Source: CAZIBG01 sp964536985 (GTDB lineage Bacteria > Patescibacteriota > Saccharimonadia > Saccharimonadales > AWTP1-31). Taken from it: a DNA stretch of 25,192 nucleotides. A program made the translations under genes and the position numbers. The notes beneath the pieces are model-generated. The model worked only from the letters and a program-made list of their open reading frames with translations, was not told where the DNA came from and made no database searches. Location of the stretch: assembly GCA_964536985.1 (NCBI GenBank), contig CAZIBG010000015.1, forward strand, positions 1 to 25,192, in the 5' to 3' direction. Numbering within the stretch: the first letter of the stretch is position 1; every line of letters starts with the position of its first letter. Below are positions 8,260 to 14,610 of this stretch, piece after piece.

Positions 8260-9282
8260 CTAGGCTACAGTAGAGAATGAGGCGACGTGACCTAGGTCTT
8301 GAGCGATTTTTTTATCTTTAGAGTATTCCTGAGGTAATAAATAGTCTTTATCCAAAGTATAGCCATCTACAAACACTGCACCTACAAACGCGTCTTTTTC
8401 TCGTATCCGCGTAACACCTCGTTCAATAACACAGTATGCTGGAATCCCCGGGAATTCTCCTTCATTAACTTTTGGTGTTACTCCAGGGAATGTATCAAAC
8501 GGGTCTCCATAGCTTTGCAGTATGGCAAGGGGCCGTAAATCTTGGACCGATATTAAGTTCTTCATGCCATTAGCTAGTGCAAACTCAAGACACCTGTTGT
8601 ACAGCGCAAGGCTCACACCATCAAGTGCACCATTTGAAGCATAGTCCTCTAGCACTGCTAGTGTCGGGATATCCATAGTTTCTGCAAGCTCTAGGTTATC
8701 TCCAGTTGATGCAACAACACGCTCCCAAGCAGTTTCTTGATCGTAGTCTTCAAACATTCTGAAGTGAAGTGATCGTACTTCCTCACGCCATGGATTAGTT
8801 GGCTGTTCGCCTACAAAATCATGTGTAGTTTTGAAGCCAGTATTTGTATTTGGCAATATCATCCTCAGTGATCCAATCGGAAATGGCTCGTCTAGAGAGG
8901 TATCGATCACGACAGCAAAATGACTATCTTCATCATATGCGCTATATTCTTCATAAATTTGTGAAGCGGGTCGTTTAAATTTGCTTGCGAATCTGGTTGT
9001 CTCCACAAATGCACCAAGATCTTTAAAATCACCGTTTGCAGGTACTGTTCCTACAAAACGTCGTCCAGCAACTTGCTCCCTCCAGTCCTGCCCCAATACA
9101 CCACATAGATATTCTTGAGTGAGCGAAGTCATACGCTCGTAACTAAATCGTGACTCGAGCTCTACTTCTACCTCTGGTATTGGCAATTCTCCATCAAAAT
9201 ATTGACCTTCTGGGCTTGATGGCACATGGAAAAATGATTCGCTTGGTCCACGTTCTGCAATAGGTAGTTGAATTAAAGTCAT
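8260..9282 (-). CDS. Possible GNAT-fold N-acyltransferase
   Basis: 340 aa, soluble, no signal peptide. The middle (~130-260) follows the pattern of GNAT enzymes of the autoinducer-synthase/N-acyl amino acid synthase type: HFAVVIDTSLDEPFPIGSLRMI resembles the central beta strands, and ALDGVSLALYNRCLEFALANGMKNLISVQD resembles the later helix and strand. No catalytic residue can be assigned with confidence, and I do not recognise the exact family. ATAAGGAAAAAA lies before the ATG as Shine-Dalgarno. The gene has a near-consensus promoter at 9374-9402 and an ~85-nt leader holding a terminator-like hairpin, so expression is probably controlled by readthrough. The 3' end lies within the upstream region of the histidine kinase gene, with only ~36 nt between them. 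Confidence 0.85.
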   Translation of the reverse strand: MTLIQLPIAERGPSESFFHVPSSPEGQYFDGELPIPEVEVELESRFSYERMTSLTQEYLCGVLGQDWREQVAGRRFVGTVPANGDFKDLGAFVETTRFASKFKRPASQIYEEYSAYDEDSHFAVVIDTSLDEPFPIGSLRMILPNTNTGFKTTHDFVGEQPTNPWREEVRSLHFRMFEDYDQETAWERVVASTGDNLELAETMDIPTLAVLEDYASNGALDGVSLALYNRCLEFALANGMKNLISVQDLRPLAILQSYGDPFDTFPGVTPKVNEGEFPGIPAYCVIERGVTRIREKDAFVGAVFVDGYTLDKDYLLPQEYSKDKKIAQDLGHVASFSTVA

Positions 9283-9300
9283 TTTTTTCCTTATATAAAC

Positions 9301-9347
9301 AAAAAACAGCGCGTGGCAGACCTGACGATCTGTTCACGCACTGTTTT
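9301..9347 (-). terminator. Leader terminator/attenuator hairpin
   Basis: On the minus strand, AAAACAGTGCGTG (9335-9347) pairs with CACGCGCTGTTTT (9303-9315) over 13 bp. An inner CAGATC/GGTCTG helix closes a 4-nt loop, and a run of six T follows. Both imperfect pairs are G-U on the minus-strand RNA but A-C on the plus-strand RNA, so the structure belongs to the minus transcript. It lies between promoter and gene. Confidence 0.75.
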
Positions 9348-9373
9348 GTCTTGAAAAGTTCTAAACTTATGGC

Positions 9374-9402
9374 ATTGTATAACACCTTAGGGGATTTGTC
9401 AA
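9374..9402 (-). promoter_or_regulatory. Promoter of the GNAT-like gene
   Basis: On the minus strand, TTGACA (9397-9402), a 17-nt spacer and TACAAT (9374-9379). The predicted start is near 9367, about 85 nt before the ATG. Confidence 0.8.
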
Positions 9403-9422
9403 TCACGATTTTGCTAACGCTT

Positions 9423-9431
9423 TGATATAAT
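9423..9431 (+). promoter_or_regulatory. Extended -10 promoter of membrane protein gene
   Basis: TGATATAAT is a perfect extended -10 element, 11 nt before the ATG at 9443. This predicts a leader of ~5 nt with no Shine-Dalgarno. No -35 is evident. It is divergent from the promoter at 9374-9402, ~20 bp away. Confidence 0.7.
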
Positions 9432-9442
9432 TTGCTTAACAG

Positions 9443-10135
9443 ATGAAACGCAAATCAAATAAGCCAAGATCAACAAAAGCAGGACTGATTTCGACATTCC
9501 ATTCGGAAACTAAAGGTCGGTCGGTCGCCAGTGTTCTTCTGCTGCTTTTTTCCATTCTTGGCTATGGTTTTGAGATTGGACCCGGAAATGAATGGCTCGT
9601 GTCACTTGCAGGCAAAAACACGATGGACATTGTTCAATCAGAAGGAAATTTGCTTTTATCTGGAACGACAGTTGGCATAACTCTTGCATTAACTTCACTG
9701 ACCGAGCATTTGATATTAGGCTCTGCCATGCACATAAATATCAAACGATTTCCAAAAACCATAGCAGTTATACGCGATTCTAAGCTAGGAAATTCGAAGT
9801 TTCTTAGAAATTCTCAGAAACGAAACATCTTGGAAAAGTTTGGCAATGCTTTTTCCGTTGGTGCCGCCACGGTTAATCTGGAAGATAGCGTCACAGACAA
9901 GGACTTTATACGCAAGAATAAAGGATCCGTACGAACGGTACAAAGCTCATTATTGGTGGCATTTGGATCACTTATTGTTGGGGTCTTAGCCGGAGGGAGC
10001 GTTCAATTCGCTATTAATAGTGGTAATTTCCGCGCCGCAAATTTGGTCCTAGACTGGATTGCCAACCCACTACTCTGGGCGGGCTTATTTATCTTAGTCA
10101 GGGCGCATGATTATATGTCATCAAACAGGCAATAA
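9443..10135 (+). CDS. Membrane protein, paralogue of the 430-aa protein
   Basis: 230 aa. Family not recognised. A basic N-terminus is followed by a hydrophobic segment with GYGFEIGPGNEW (~40-51), a second span at ~70-97, a basic cytoplasmic-type stretch with KRFPKTIAVIRDS, then FGNAFSVGAATVNLEDS (~133-149), and two more spans at ~167-190 and ~203-220 ending RAHDYM. The same blocks in the same order occur in the gene at 10575-11867, so this is a real family with about four membrane segments. The Asn/Gly-rich central motif is nearly invariant between the copies and is probably the functional core. No catalytic signature is apparent. It is expressed from its own extended -10 promoter and divergent from the GNAT-like gene. 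Confidence 0.85.
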   Translation: MKRKSNKPRSTKAGLISTFHSETKGRSVASVLLLLFSILGYGFEIGPGNEWLVSLAGKNTMDIVQSEGNLLLSGTTVGITLALTSLTEHLILGSAMHINIKRFPKTIAVIRDSKLGNSKFLRNSQKRNILEKFGNAFSVGAATVNLEDSVTDKDFIRKNKGSVRTVQSSLLVAFGSLIVGVLAGGSVQFAINSGNFRAANLVLDWIANPLLWAGLFILVRAHDYMSSNRQ

Positions 10136-10151
10136 TTAAGTAGACTGGGTA

Positions 10152-10180
10152 TTTACATAATAATGATTTTAGTATATGGT
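10152..10180 (+). promoter_or_regulatory. Candidate promoter of the 109-codon ORF
   Basis: TTTACA (10152-10157), a 17-nt spacer and TATGGT (10175-10180); an alternative -10 is TATATG at 10173-10178. Transcription would begin ~20 nt before the translation start and include the AGGAG site. Confidence 0.5.
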
Positions 10181-10206
10181 TAATTTCACTAAATTAGGAG
10201 TTTACT

Positions 10207-10536
10207 ATCAAAAAAACCAAATCATTATTCGGCTTTTTAGGATCACAGGCAGATGCGCTTACGCCCACTCGTGCCGAACAAGAGGCAAACGAGCGTCGTG
10301 AAAGACTTGAATCAGCCGTTACAGCATTAGTCGAAACAGCCCCAGAAGAGTTACTGCGAAAAGCCGCAGCAGCAGTTATACAGGCAGAGCAAGAACCATA
10401 TTGTGCTGCTGCAAGCGAAGGATATGATCGCGCCACAGCGCTCGCTAATATAGCAATGCTTCAAATACAGATGAATCAATCTGCTCGTCCTGTTGATGCT
10501 GTACAACCTACACTCCCAACAGCACCTATCGCATAA
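10207..10536 (+). CDS. Small Ala/Glu-rich protein, apparent ATC start
   Basis: 109 codons, starting at ATC 10207 and ending at TAA 10534-10536. AGGAG (10196-10200) lies 6 nt before the ATC, ideal ribosome spacing. The only in-frame codons between the upstream TAG (10195) and the ATC are GAG TTT ACT, and no in-frame ATG, GTG or TTG occurs until residue 84. The sequence begins IKKTKSLFGFLGSQADAL and continues with a charged helix (RAEQEANERRERLESAV) and an Ala-rich helix with EPYCAAASEGYDRATALA, ending in a Pro/Thr tail. Composition looks protein-coding. Either initiation uses the rare codon ATC, or the start was lost by mutation or a sequencing error. It lies between two paralogous membrane genes and has its own promoter-like site. 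Function unknown. Confidence 0.6.
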   Translation: MKKTKSLFGFLGSQADALTPTRAEQEANERRERLESAVTALVETAPEELLRKAAAAVIQAEQEPYCAAASEGYDRATALANIAMLQIQMNQSARPVDAVQPTLPTAPIA

Positions 10537-10565
10537 TTGACATATAGGCATAAATGTGTTAGTAT
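10537..10565 (+). promoter_or_regulatory. Promoter of 430-aa membrane protein gene
   Basis: TTGACA (10537-10542) begins directly after the TAA of the small ORF, followed by a 17-nt spacer and TAGTAT (10560-10565), 9 nt before the ATG. The predicted leader is ~3 nt. Confidence 0.75.
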
Positions 10566-10574
10566 TAACACCTT

Positions 10575-11867
10575 ATGAGTGAAGTAAATCCAGCAGTTAG
10601 CTTTTCCCGCTACCCAGATTCTGGGGGAGCTATCGACCCTCGTGCTGCGGATGACATCGCTGACGCCCTTATTGCCCAGCATCCCGAGGATTATACCTTC
10701 GAACTACCCCCTTTTGTTGATCACGAATTGCTCGTTGAAGCCCCAGCAAACCCTGAAATAAATATCGATTCGCGGCCAGTTGCAATAGCTAAGGTAGCAT
10801 TAGGTGGAGTCAAAAGGGCAATTGGATCAGGATTAAAACATGCAGTAGACGGGACAAAACATGTTGTTAATACTGGCTTTGAATACGCCGAGTCTATCCC
10901 ATCGGCTTCCGTCCAACACACCATGTTGGGCGTAAGACGCTCTACTGAGTTAGCAGCAATTCCCTACGTCAAAAGTCGTGATTCAAAACTTGTTCAAACT
11001 GCTATTGCCGAGTCTAAAGACACAAGATTTCGTGATAAAGCCCTTCTAGCCGGAAGTGTAGGCGGATATGTTTTTGAGGTTGGCCCAGGAAACGAATGGG
11101 CAGTTGCAAAAGTTGGTAAAGAGATACTAAAACATGTTATCGAACAAGGCAACGTAGCGCTTTCATCATTGGTCATCGGTGCTGGAATAGGTCTATTTTC
11201 TGTCATAGAACACACCGCCTTGGGTAGTATGATGTATCGAAATATCAAGAAGTTCCCTAAAACAGTTGGCGTAATACGTGAATCTGCTTTTGGAAACTCT
11301 AAAGCACTTCGAAATTCGAGAGAACGTGGCATTGTTGCAAAGTTTGGTAACGCCTTCTCTGTTGGCGCAGCTACCGTTAACCTAGAAGACAGTTTTACTG
11401 ATCCAAATTTTATATCTGAGGATAAAGGGTATAAGCGTACTCGAGAAAGTGCAGTTTTGGTCGGAGTCGGATCATTAGCCATAGGAGCAGGCGCTGGAGC
11501 CGGGATTCAACACGCAGCAAACACTGGAAACGCTGAACTTGCTCAAAACATTCTTGATCTTGTTAGTAACCCTTTCATCGTAGGTGGAGTCTTTGCAGCT
11601 GTACGCGCAAATGACTATCGACGTAACCGCAAAAAGAGCATGGTCGAAGTAGAAGCATTACCTGAAGAGACTGTCGAACGCGAGGTAACTAAGTTGCCTG
11701 AAAGCATCAAGAATAAGATCACTACGCCAGTCGCAATGGCCGCGCTCGTTGCTATTGCTAAGGCCAAAACTACCACCACGCCTATTAAGTCCGAGTTGGT
11801 AGATACCGGAATCCGCTCAGCGGTATCTTGGTTGAACCGCAAAGGCAAGTTTAACGTTCCTAAATAG
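10575..11867 (+). CDS. Membrane protein, extended paralogue of 230-aa protein
   Basis: 430 aa. An acidic N-terminal region (~1-65) and an amphipathic Ala/Gly-rich region (~66-150) come before the family core at ~152-350. The core shares GYVFEVGPGNEW, IKKFPKTVGVIRES, GNSKALRNS, KFGNAFSVGAATVNLEDS (256-273) and a closing VRANDYRRNRKK with the gene at 9443. A C-terminal cytoplasmic extension (~351-430) includes an Ala-rich helix. The core carries about four membrane spans. The family is not recognised; tandem paralogy and near-identical motifs suggest duplication followed by gain of N- and C-terminal parts in this copy. It is transcribed from a near-consensus promoter. ATG 10575 is the chosen start because the promoter sits directly on it and no Shine-Dalgarno is present. 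Confidence 0.9.
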   Translation: MSEVNPAVSFSRYPDSGGAIDPRAADDIADALIAQHPEDYTFELPPFVDHELLVEAPANPEINIDSRPVAIAKVALGGVKRAIGSGLKHAVDGTKHVVNTGFEYAESIPSASVQHTMLGVRRSTELAAIPYVKSRDSKLVQTAIAESKDTRFRDKALLAGSVGGYVFEVGPGNEWAVAKVGKEILKHVIEQGNVALSSLVIGAGIGLFSVIEHTALGSMMYRNIKKFPKTVGVIRESAFGNSKALRNSRERGIVAKFGNAFSVGAATVNLEDSFTDPNFISEDKGYKRTRESAVLVGVGSLAIGAGAGAGIQHAANTGNAELAQNILDLVSNPFIVGGVFAAVRANDYRRNRKKSMVEVEALPEETVEREVTKLPESIKNKITTPVAMAALVAIAKAKTTTTPIKSELVDTGIRSAVSWLNRKGKFNVPK

Positions 11868-11873
11868 TCCTCG

Positions 11874-11902
11874 TTGCACGGGCGCTGAACTTTCCGTACT
11901 AT
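11874..11902 (+). promoter_or_regulatory. Promoter of first receiver gene (leaderless)
   Basis: TTGCAC (11874-11879), a 17-nt spacer, TACTAT (11897-11902), then 7 nt to the ATG at 11910. The mRNA should start at or next to the start codon. Confidence 0.7.
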
Positions 11903-11909
11903 TACTGAT

Positions 11910-12290
11910 ATGTCCGCAAAAATAACCATCGTCGAAGATGACTTGCCTATTGCTCAAATGTACAAGCTCAAGCTTGATGCTGCTGGGTTTAAAACCAGCA
12001 TGGCTCATAACGGAATCCACGGTCTTGAGGTAATTCAAAAGGAATCCCCAGAACTTATATTGCTTGACCTTCGCATGCCAATCATGAGTGGCGATGAAAT
12101 GCTGGAACAGCTCCGTCAGACAGAATGGGGCAGCAATATTCGAGTTATTATCCTTACAAACATCAGCCGCGACGAAGCGCCTCGCAATCTTGGGCTACTG
12201 AGTGTGGACCGCTACATCGTGAAAGCGCACCACACTCCTCAACAGGTTCTTGATGTCATCCGAGAAGTGTTAAATATCCCCAACAAGTAA
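11910..12290 (+). CDS. Receiver-only response regulator 1
   Basis: 126 aa, a single CheY-like receiver domain with no output domain. The acidic pair E9-D10-D11, phospho-acceptor D53 (LILLDLRMP), switch T83 (VIILTN) and K105 (YIVKAHHTP) are all present, so it should be phosphorylatable. It closely resembles the next two genes, and the trio is a tandem amplification. Likely partners are kinases encoded elsewhere, for example the one at 6025-8223. With no DNA-binding domain, it acts through protein contacts or as a phosphate relay/sink. No Shine-Dalgarno is present; the promoter lies directly on the start. Confidence 0.95.
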   Translation: MSAKITIVEDDLPIAQMYKLKLDAAGFKTSMAHNGIHGLEVIQKESPELILLDLRMPIMSGDEMLEQLRQTEWGSNIRVIILTNISRDEAPRNLGLLSVDRYIVKAHHTPQQVLDVIREVLNIPNK

Positions 12291-12324
12291 TGTAAATTTT
12301 GCAGCAGAATTAACCGTAAATGGT

Positions 12325-12353
12325 TTGAAATACGGACGCATGTACCGTAAGAT
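12325..12353 (+). promoter_or_regulatory. Promoter of second receiver gene (near-leaderless)
   Basis: TTGAAA (12325-12330), a 17-nt spacer, TAAGAT (12348-12353), then 8 nt to the GTG at 12362. Confidence 0.65.
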
Positions 12354-12361
12354 GTAATTTC

Positions 12362-12790
12362 GTGCGTAGAAAAATTACCATTATCGAAGATGATAAATTC
12401 ATCGCCAACATGTACAAATTCAAGCTTGAGAACGAGGGTTTTGATGTCGATTTAGCGCATACTGGACCTGCCGGACTAAGCCTCATTAAGCGCGTCCGTC
12501 CGCATCTTGTTTTATTGGATCTAAAACTTCCTCATATGAACGGTGACGAAATCCTGGAGCACATGCGTAAGCACGACTGGGGCAAAGATATTAGTGTCGT
12601 AATTGCTGCCAACGTCAGCCGCGACCATGCCCCATGGCGTTTGCATTTGCTAGATTTTGACCGCTACATCGTAAAAGCCCACTATACACCGGGCGAAATT
12701 TTCGAGCTGATTAGCGACATTCTACATAAAAAAACAACACAATCTACAACGATTTCTAACGATAATTTACGGCTCGACCCTATTAGCTAA
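12362..12790 (+). CDS. Receiver-only response regulator 2, switch Thr replaced
   Basis: 142 aa, starting with GTG; the start aligns residue for residue with receiver 1 (MRRKITIIEDD versus MSAKITIVEDD). D53 (LVLLDLKLP) and K105 (YIVKAHYTP) are conserved. However, the position of the switch Thr/Ser is A83 (VVIAANVS), a residue that normally contacts the phosphoryl group and triggers the active conformation. The protein may therefore be phosphorylated yet signal poorly, or act as a sink or constitutive partner. It has an extra polar tail (~125-142) absent from its neighbours. Confidence 0.93.
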   Translation: MRRKITIIEDDKFIANMYKFKLENEGFDVDLAHTGPAGLSLIKRVRPHLVLLDLKLPHMNGDEILEHMRKHDWGKDISVVIAANVSRDHAPWRLHLLDFDRYIVKAHYTPGEIFELISDILHKKTTQSTTISNDNLRLDPIS

Positions 12791-12821
12791 AGCGTTTTAC
12801 CGAACTGGGTCGTCAAATGAT

Positions 12822-12850
12822 TTGTTTTTAAGCGTAACTTAAACTACTAT
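12822..12850 (+). promoter_or_regulatory. Promoter of third receiver gene (leaderless)
   Basis: TTGTTT (12822-12827), a 17-nt spacer, TACTAT (12845-12850), then exactly 6 nt to the ATG at 12857. Confidence 0.7.
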
Positions 12851-12856
12851 TGCTAT

Positions 12857-13231
12857 ATGGCCGCAGTCAAAGTCGCGATTATCGAAGATGACCAAGCGAT
12901 CAGCCAAATGTACAGAATTAAATTCCAGGCTGATGGATTTGACGTTGAAACTGCCGAAAACGGTAAGCTAGGTCTTCAATTGTGCGAGCAAATGAAGCCT
13001 GACATCGTCCTACTTGACCTTATGATGCCGGAAATGACCGGTGATCAAATGCTTGCTGAAATGCGCCGCACCAACTGGGGTGTCGACATCAAAGTTATCA
13101 TCCTTACCAACATGGGTGAGCAAGAAATTCCTGAATCCGTTAAGAAACAAAATGTTAGCGCCGTAGTCCTAAAGGCAGACATGACTCCTCGTCAAGTTGC
13201 CGACCTTGTGCGCAAAACGCTTGACGCCTAA
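12857..13231 (+). CDS. Receiver-only response regulator 3
   Basis: 124 aa, a single CheY-like receiver. E10-D11-D12, D54 (IVLLDLMMP), T84 (VIILTN) and K106 (AVVLKADMTP) are present, so all canonical residues are intact. It differs most from the other two in the last third (MGEQEIPESVKKQ), the surface usually used for partner choice, so the three probably have different partners. No output domain. The predicted mRNA is leaderless. Confidence 0.95.
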   Translation: MAAVKVAIIEDDQAISQMYRIKFQADGFDVETAENGKLGLQLCEQMKPDIVLLDLMMPEMTGDQMLAEMRRTNWGVDIKVIILTNMGEQEIPESVKKQNVSAVVLKADMTPRQVADLVRKTLDA

Positions 13232-13266
13232 TCAGCGTTTACTACTGATTTCGGACATGCTTCGTG

Positions 13267-13272
13267 TATGAT
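13267..13272 (+). promoter_or_regulatory. -10 box in front of murD
   Basis: TATGAT ends 6 nt before the ATG at 13279, the same geometry as the neighbouring genes. No convincing -35 is seen. The intervening ATAAGG could also act as a weak Shine-Dalgarno on a readthrough transcript. Confidence 0.45.
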
Positions 13273-13278
13273 ATAAGG

Positions 13279-14610
13279 ATGAAAGTTGCAGTTTTAGGCT
13301 ATGGCAAAGAGGGTGTTGCCGCAGTAGATTATTGGCGAGAGGGTAATGATGTTACGGTATGTGACCAAAACCCTTCTGTCGTACTACCTGATCACATTGA
13401 CGGGCAGACTGGAGATGACTATTTACAGGGGTTGGATCGCTTCGATTTGATTGTCCGCTCCCCACAGATTCATCCCCGCGACATCGTATCCAACAACTCA
13501 CCTGCAATTTTGAGCAAGGTCACCACTGGAACGCAAGAATTTATGAAAAACTGCCCTGCCCCTATTATTGGCGTGACTGGGACCAAGGGCAAAGGCACCA
13601 CATCCAGCTTAATCACCCATATCCTTAAAGCTGCCGGTTACAAGGTGCACTTAGGTGGAAACATCGGCGTGGCGCCACTGGAGATGAACAACTGGGGTAT
13701 CGAAGCCAGTGACTGGGTTGTGCTGGAGCTCTCTAACTTCCAGTTGATCGACTGCCAAAGATCGCCAAAGATCGCCGTTTGTGTAATGACCGTACCCGAG
13801 CACCTTGATTGGCATACCGATACGCCAGAATATATCCGCTCTAAGCAGAACTTATTTCTGCACCAAACCGCCGAAGATTTGGCTGTATATAATCGCAATA
13901 ATAACTTGTCTACCGAAATCGCCGCCGTCTCCCCAGCCTTTAAGCTTTCGTACGAAGTGCCAGAAGCTGGAGCCGAGCCAACCGAGACCGACGGAGCATA
14001 TGTACTGGGTGAAGATATCTACATGGACCAGGTGCGTGTCTGTGGCGTTGCCGACGTTAGGTTACTTGGCCGTCATAACTTGCAGAATATTTGTGCTGCC
14101 ATAACCGCTACCTGGGATGTTGTAGGGCAAAATGTCGAAGCCATAACCGCTGCAATCCGAAGCTTCGACGGATTACCCCACCGCATAGAGCCTGTCCGTG
14201 AAGTTAATGACGTCTGGTACTACAACGATTCCTTCTCATCTGCCGGCGGGGCAACTATTGCAGCAATCGATGCCATCCCACAACCAAAAGTTTTGATAGT
14301 AGGAGGTTACGACCGTGGGCTAGATTACCGCGAGCTCGCTAAACATATTGCAGATCACTCCGAGGAAATCCGCAGCGTCCTGCTTATCGGCCAAACTGGC
14401 CCCAAACTCAAAGAGCTACTGGACAATGTTGACTACACGAACTACAAGCTTGAACCAGCTAAAGACATGCAAACCATTGTCGAAACAGCTCGTCAGTTAG
14501 CCCAGCCAGGTGATGCTGTGGTACTTTCCCCGGGCTTCGCCAGCTTTGATATGTTCAAGAACTTCGAAGATCGTGGCCTACAGTTCAAAGCACGGGTTGA
14601 TGCACTGTGA
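13279..14610 (+). CDS. murD2: UDP-MurNAc-L-Ala glutamate ligase (MurD family, probably MurD2)
   Basis: 443 aa, the usual MurD length. Mur ligases join amino acids to UDP-MurNAc in the cytoplasm using ATP. Visible features are a Rossmann-like N-terminus (AVLGYGKEG), the ATP loop GTKGKGTT (101-108), ELSNFQL (150-156), PEHLDWH, and YIRSK with the Lys (K189) that is carbamylated in the family. The C-terminal domain has NDSFSSA where E. coli-type MurD has NDSKAT, so the substrate-binding loop differs. It overlaps by 4 nt a MurL-like gene. In Xanthomonas oryzae the MurD2-MurL pair adds L-Glu and then epimerises it, and the same is inferred here. I chose ATG 13279 over GTG 13264 because the -10 box lies between them and the protein then begins MKVAVLGYGKEG. 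Confidence 0.9.
   Translation: MKVAVLGYGKEGVAAVDYWREGNDVTVCDQNPSVVLPDHIDGQTGDDYLQGLDRFDLIVRSPQIHPRDIVSNNSPAILSKVTTGTQEFMKNCPAPIIGVTGTKGKGTTSSLITHILKAAGYKVHLGGNIGVAPLEMNNWGIEASDWVVLELSNFQLIDCQRSPKIAVCVMTVPEHLDWHTDTPEYIRSKQNLFLHQTAEDLAVYNRNNNLSTEIAAVSPAFKLSYEVPEAGAEPTETDGAYVLGEDIYMDQVRVCGVADVRLLGRHNLQNICAAITATWDVVGQNVEAITAAIRSFDGLPHRIEPVREVNDVWYYNDSFSSAGGATIAAIDAIPQPKVLIVGGYDRGLDYRELAKHIADHSEEIRSVLLIGQTGPKLKELLDNVDYTNYKLEPAKDMQTIVETARQLAQPGDAVVLSPGFASFDMFKNFEDRGLQFKARVDAL

Noticed and set aside
10211..10217. A AAA AAC slippery heptamer, possible programmed -1 frameshift from the ATG at 10176
   Set aside because: A -1 shift from that frame leads to the wrong frame; +1 (or loss of one A) would be needed to enter the 109-codon ORF, so the classic -1 mechanism does not fit.
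10994..11482. 162-codon minus-strand frame
   Set aside because: It lies wholly inside the 430-aa membrane protein gene, which has a promoter and a clear paralogue; the minus frame has no such support.
13264..13278. GTG at 13264 as murD start
   Set aside because: The -10 box TATGAT overlaps these codons and the family N-terminus starts at the ATG at 13279.
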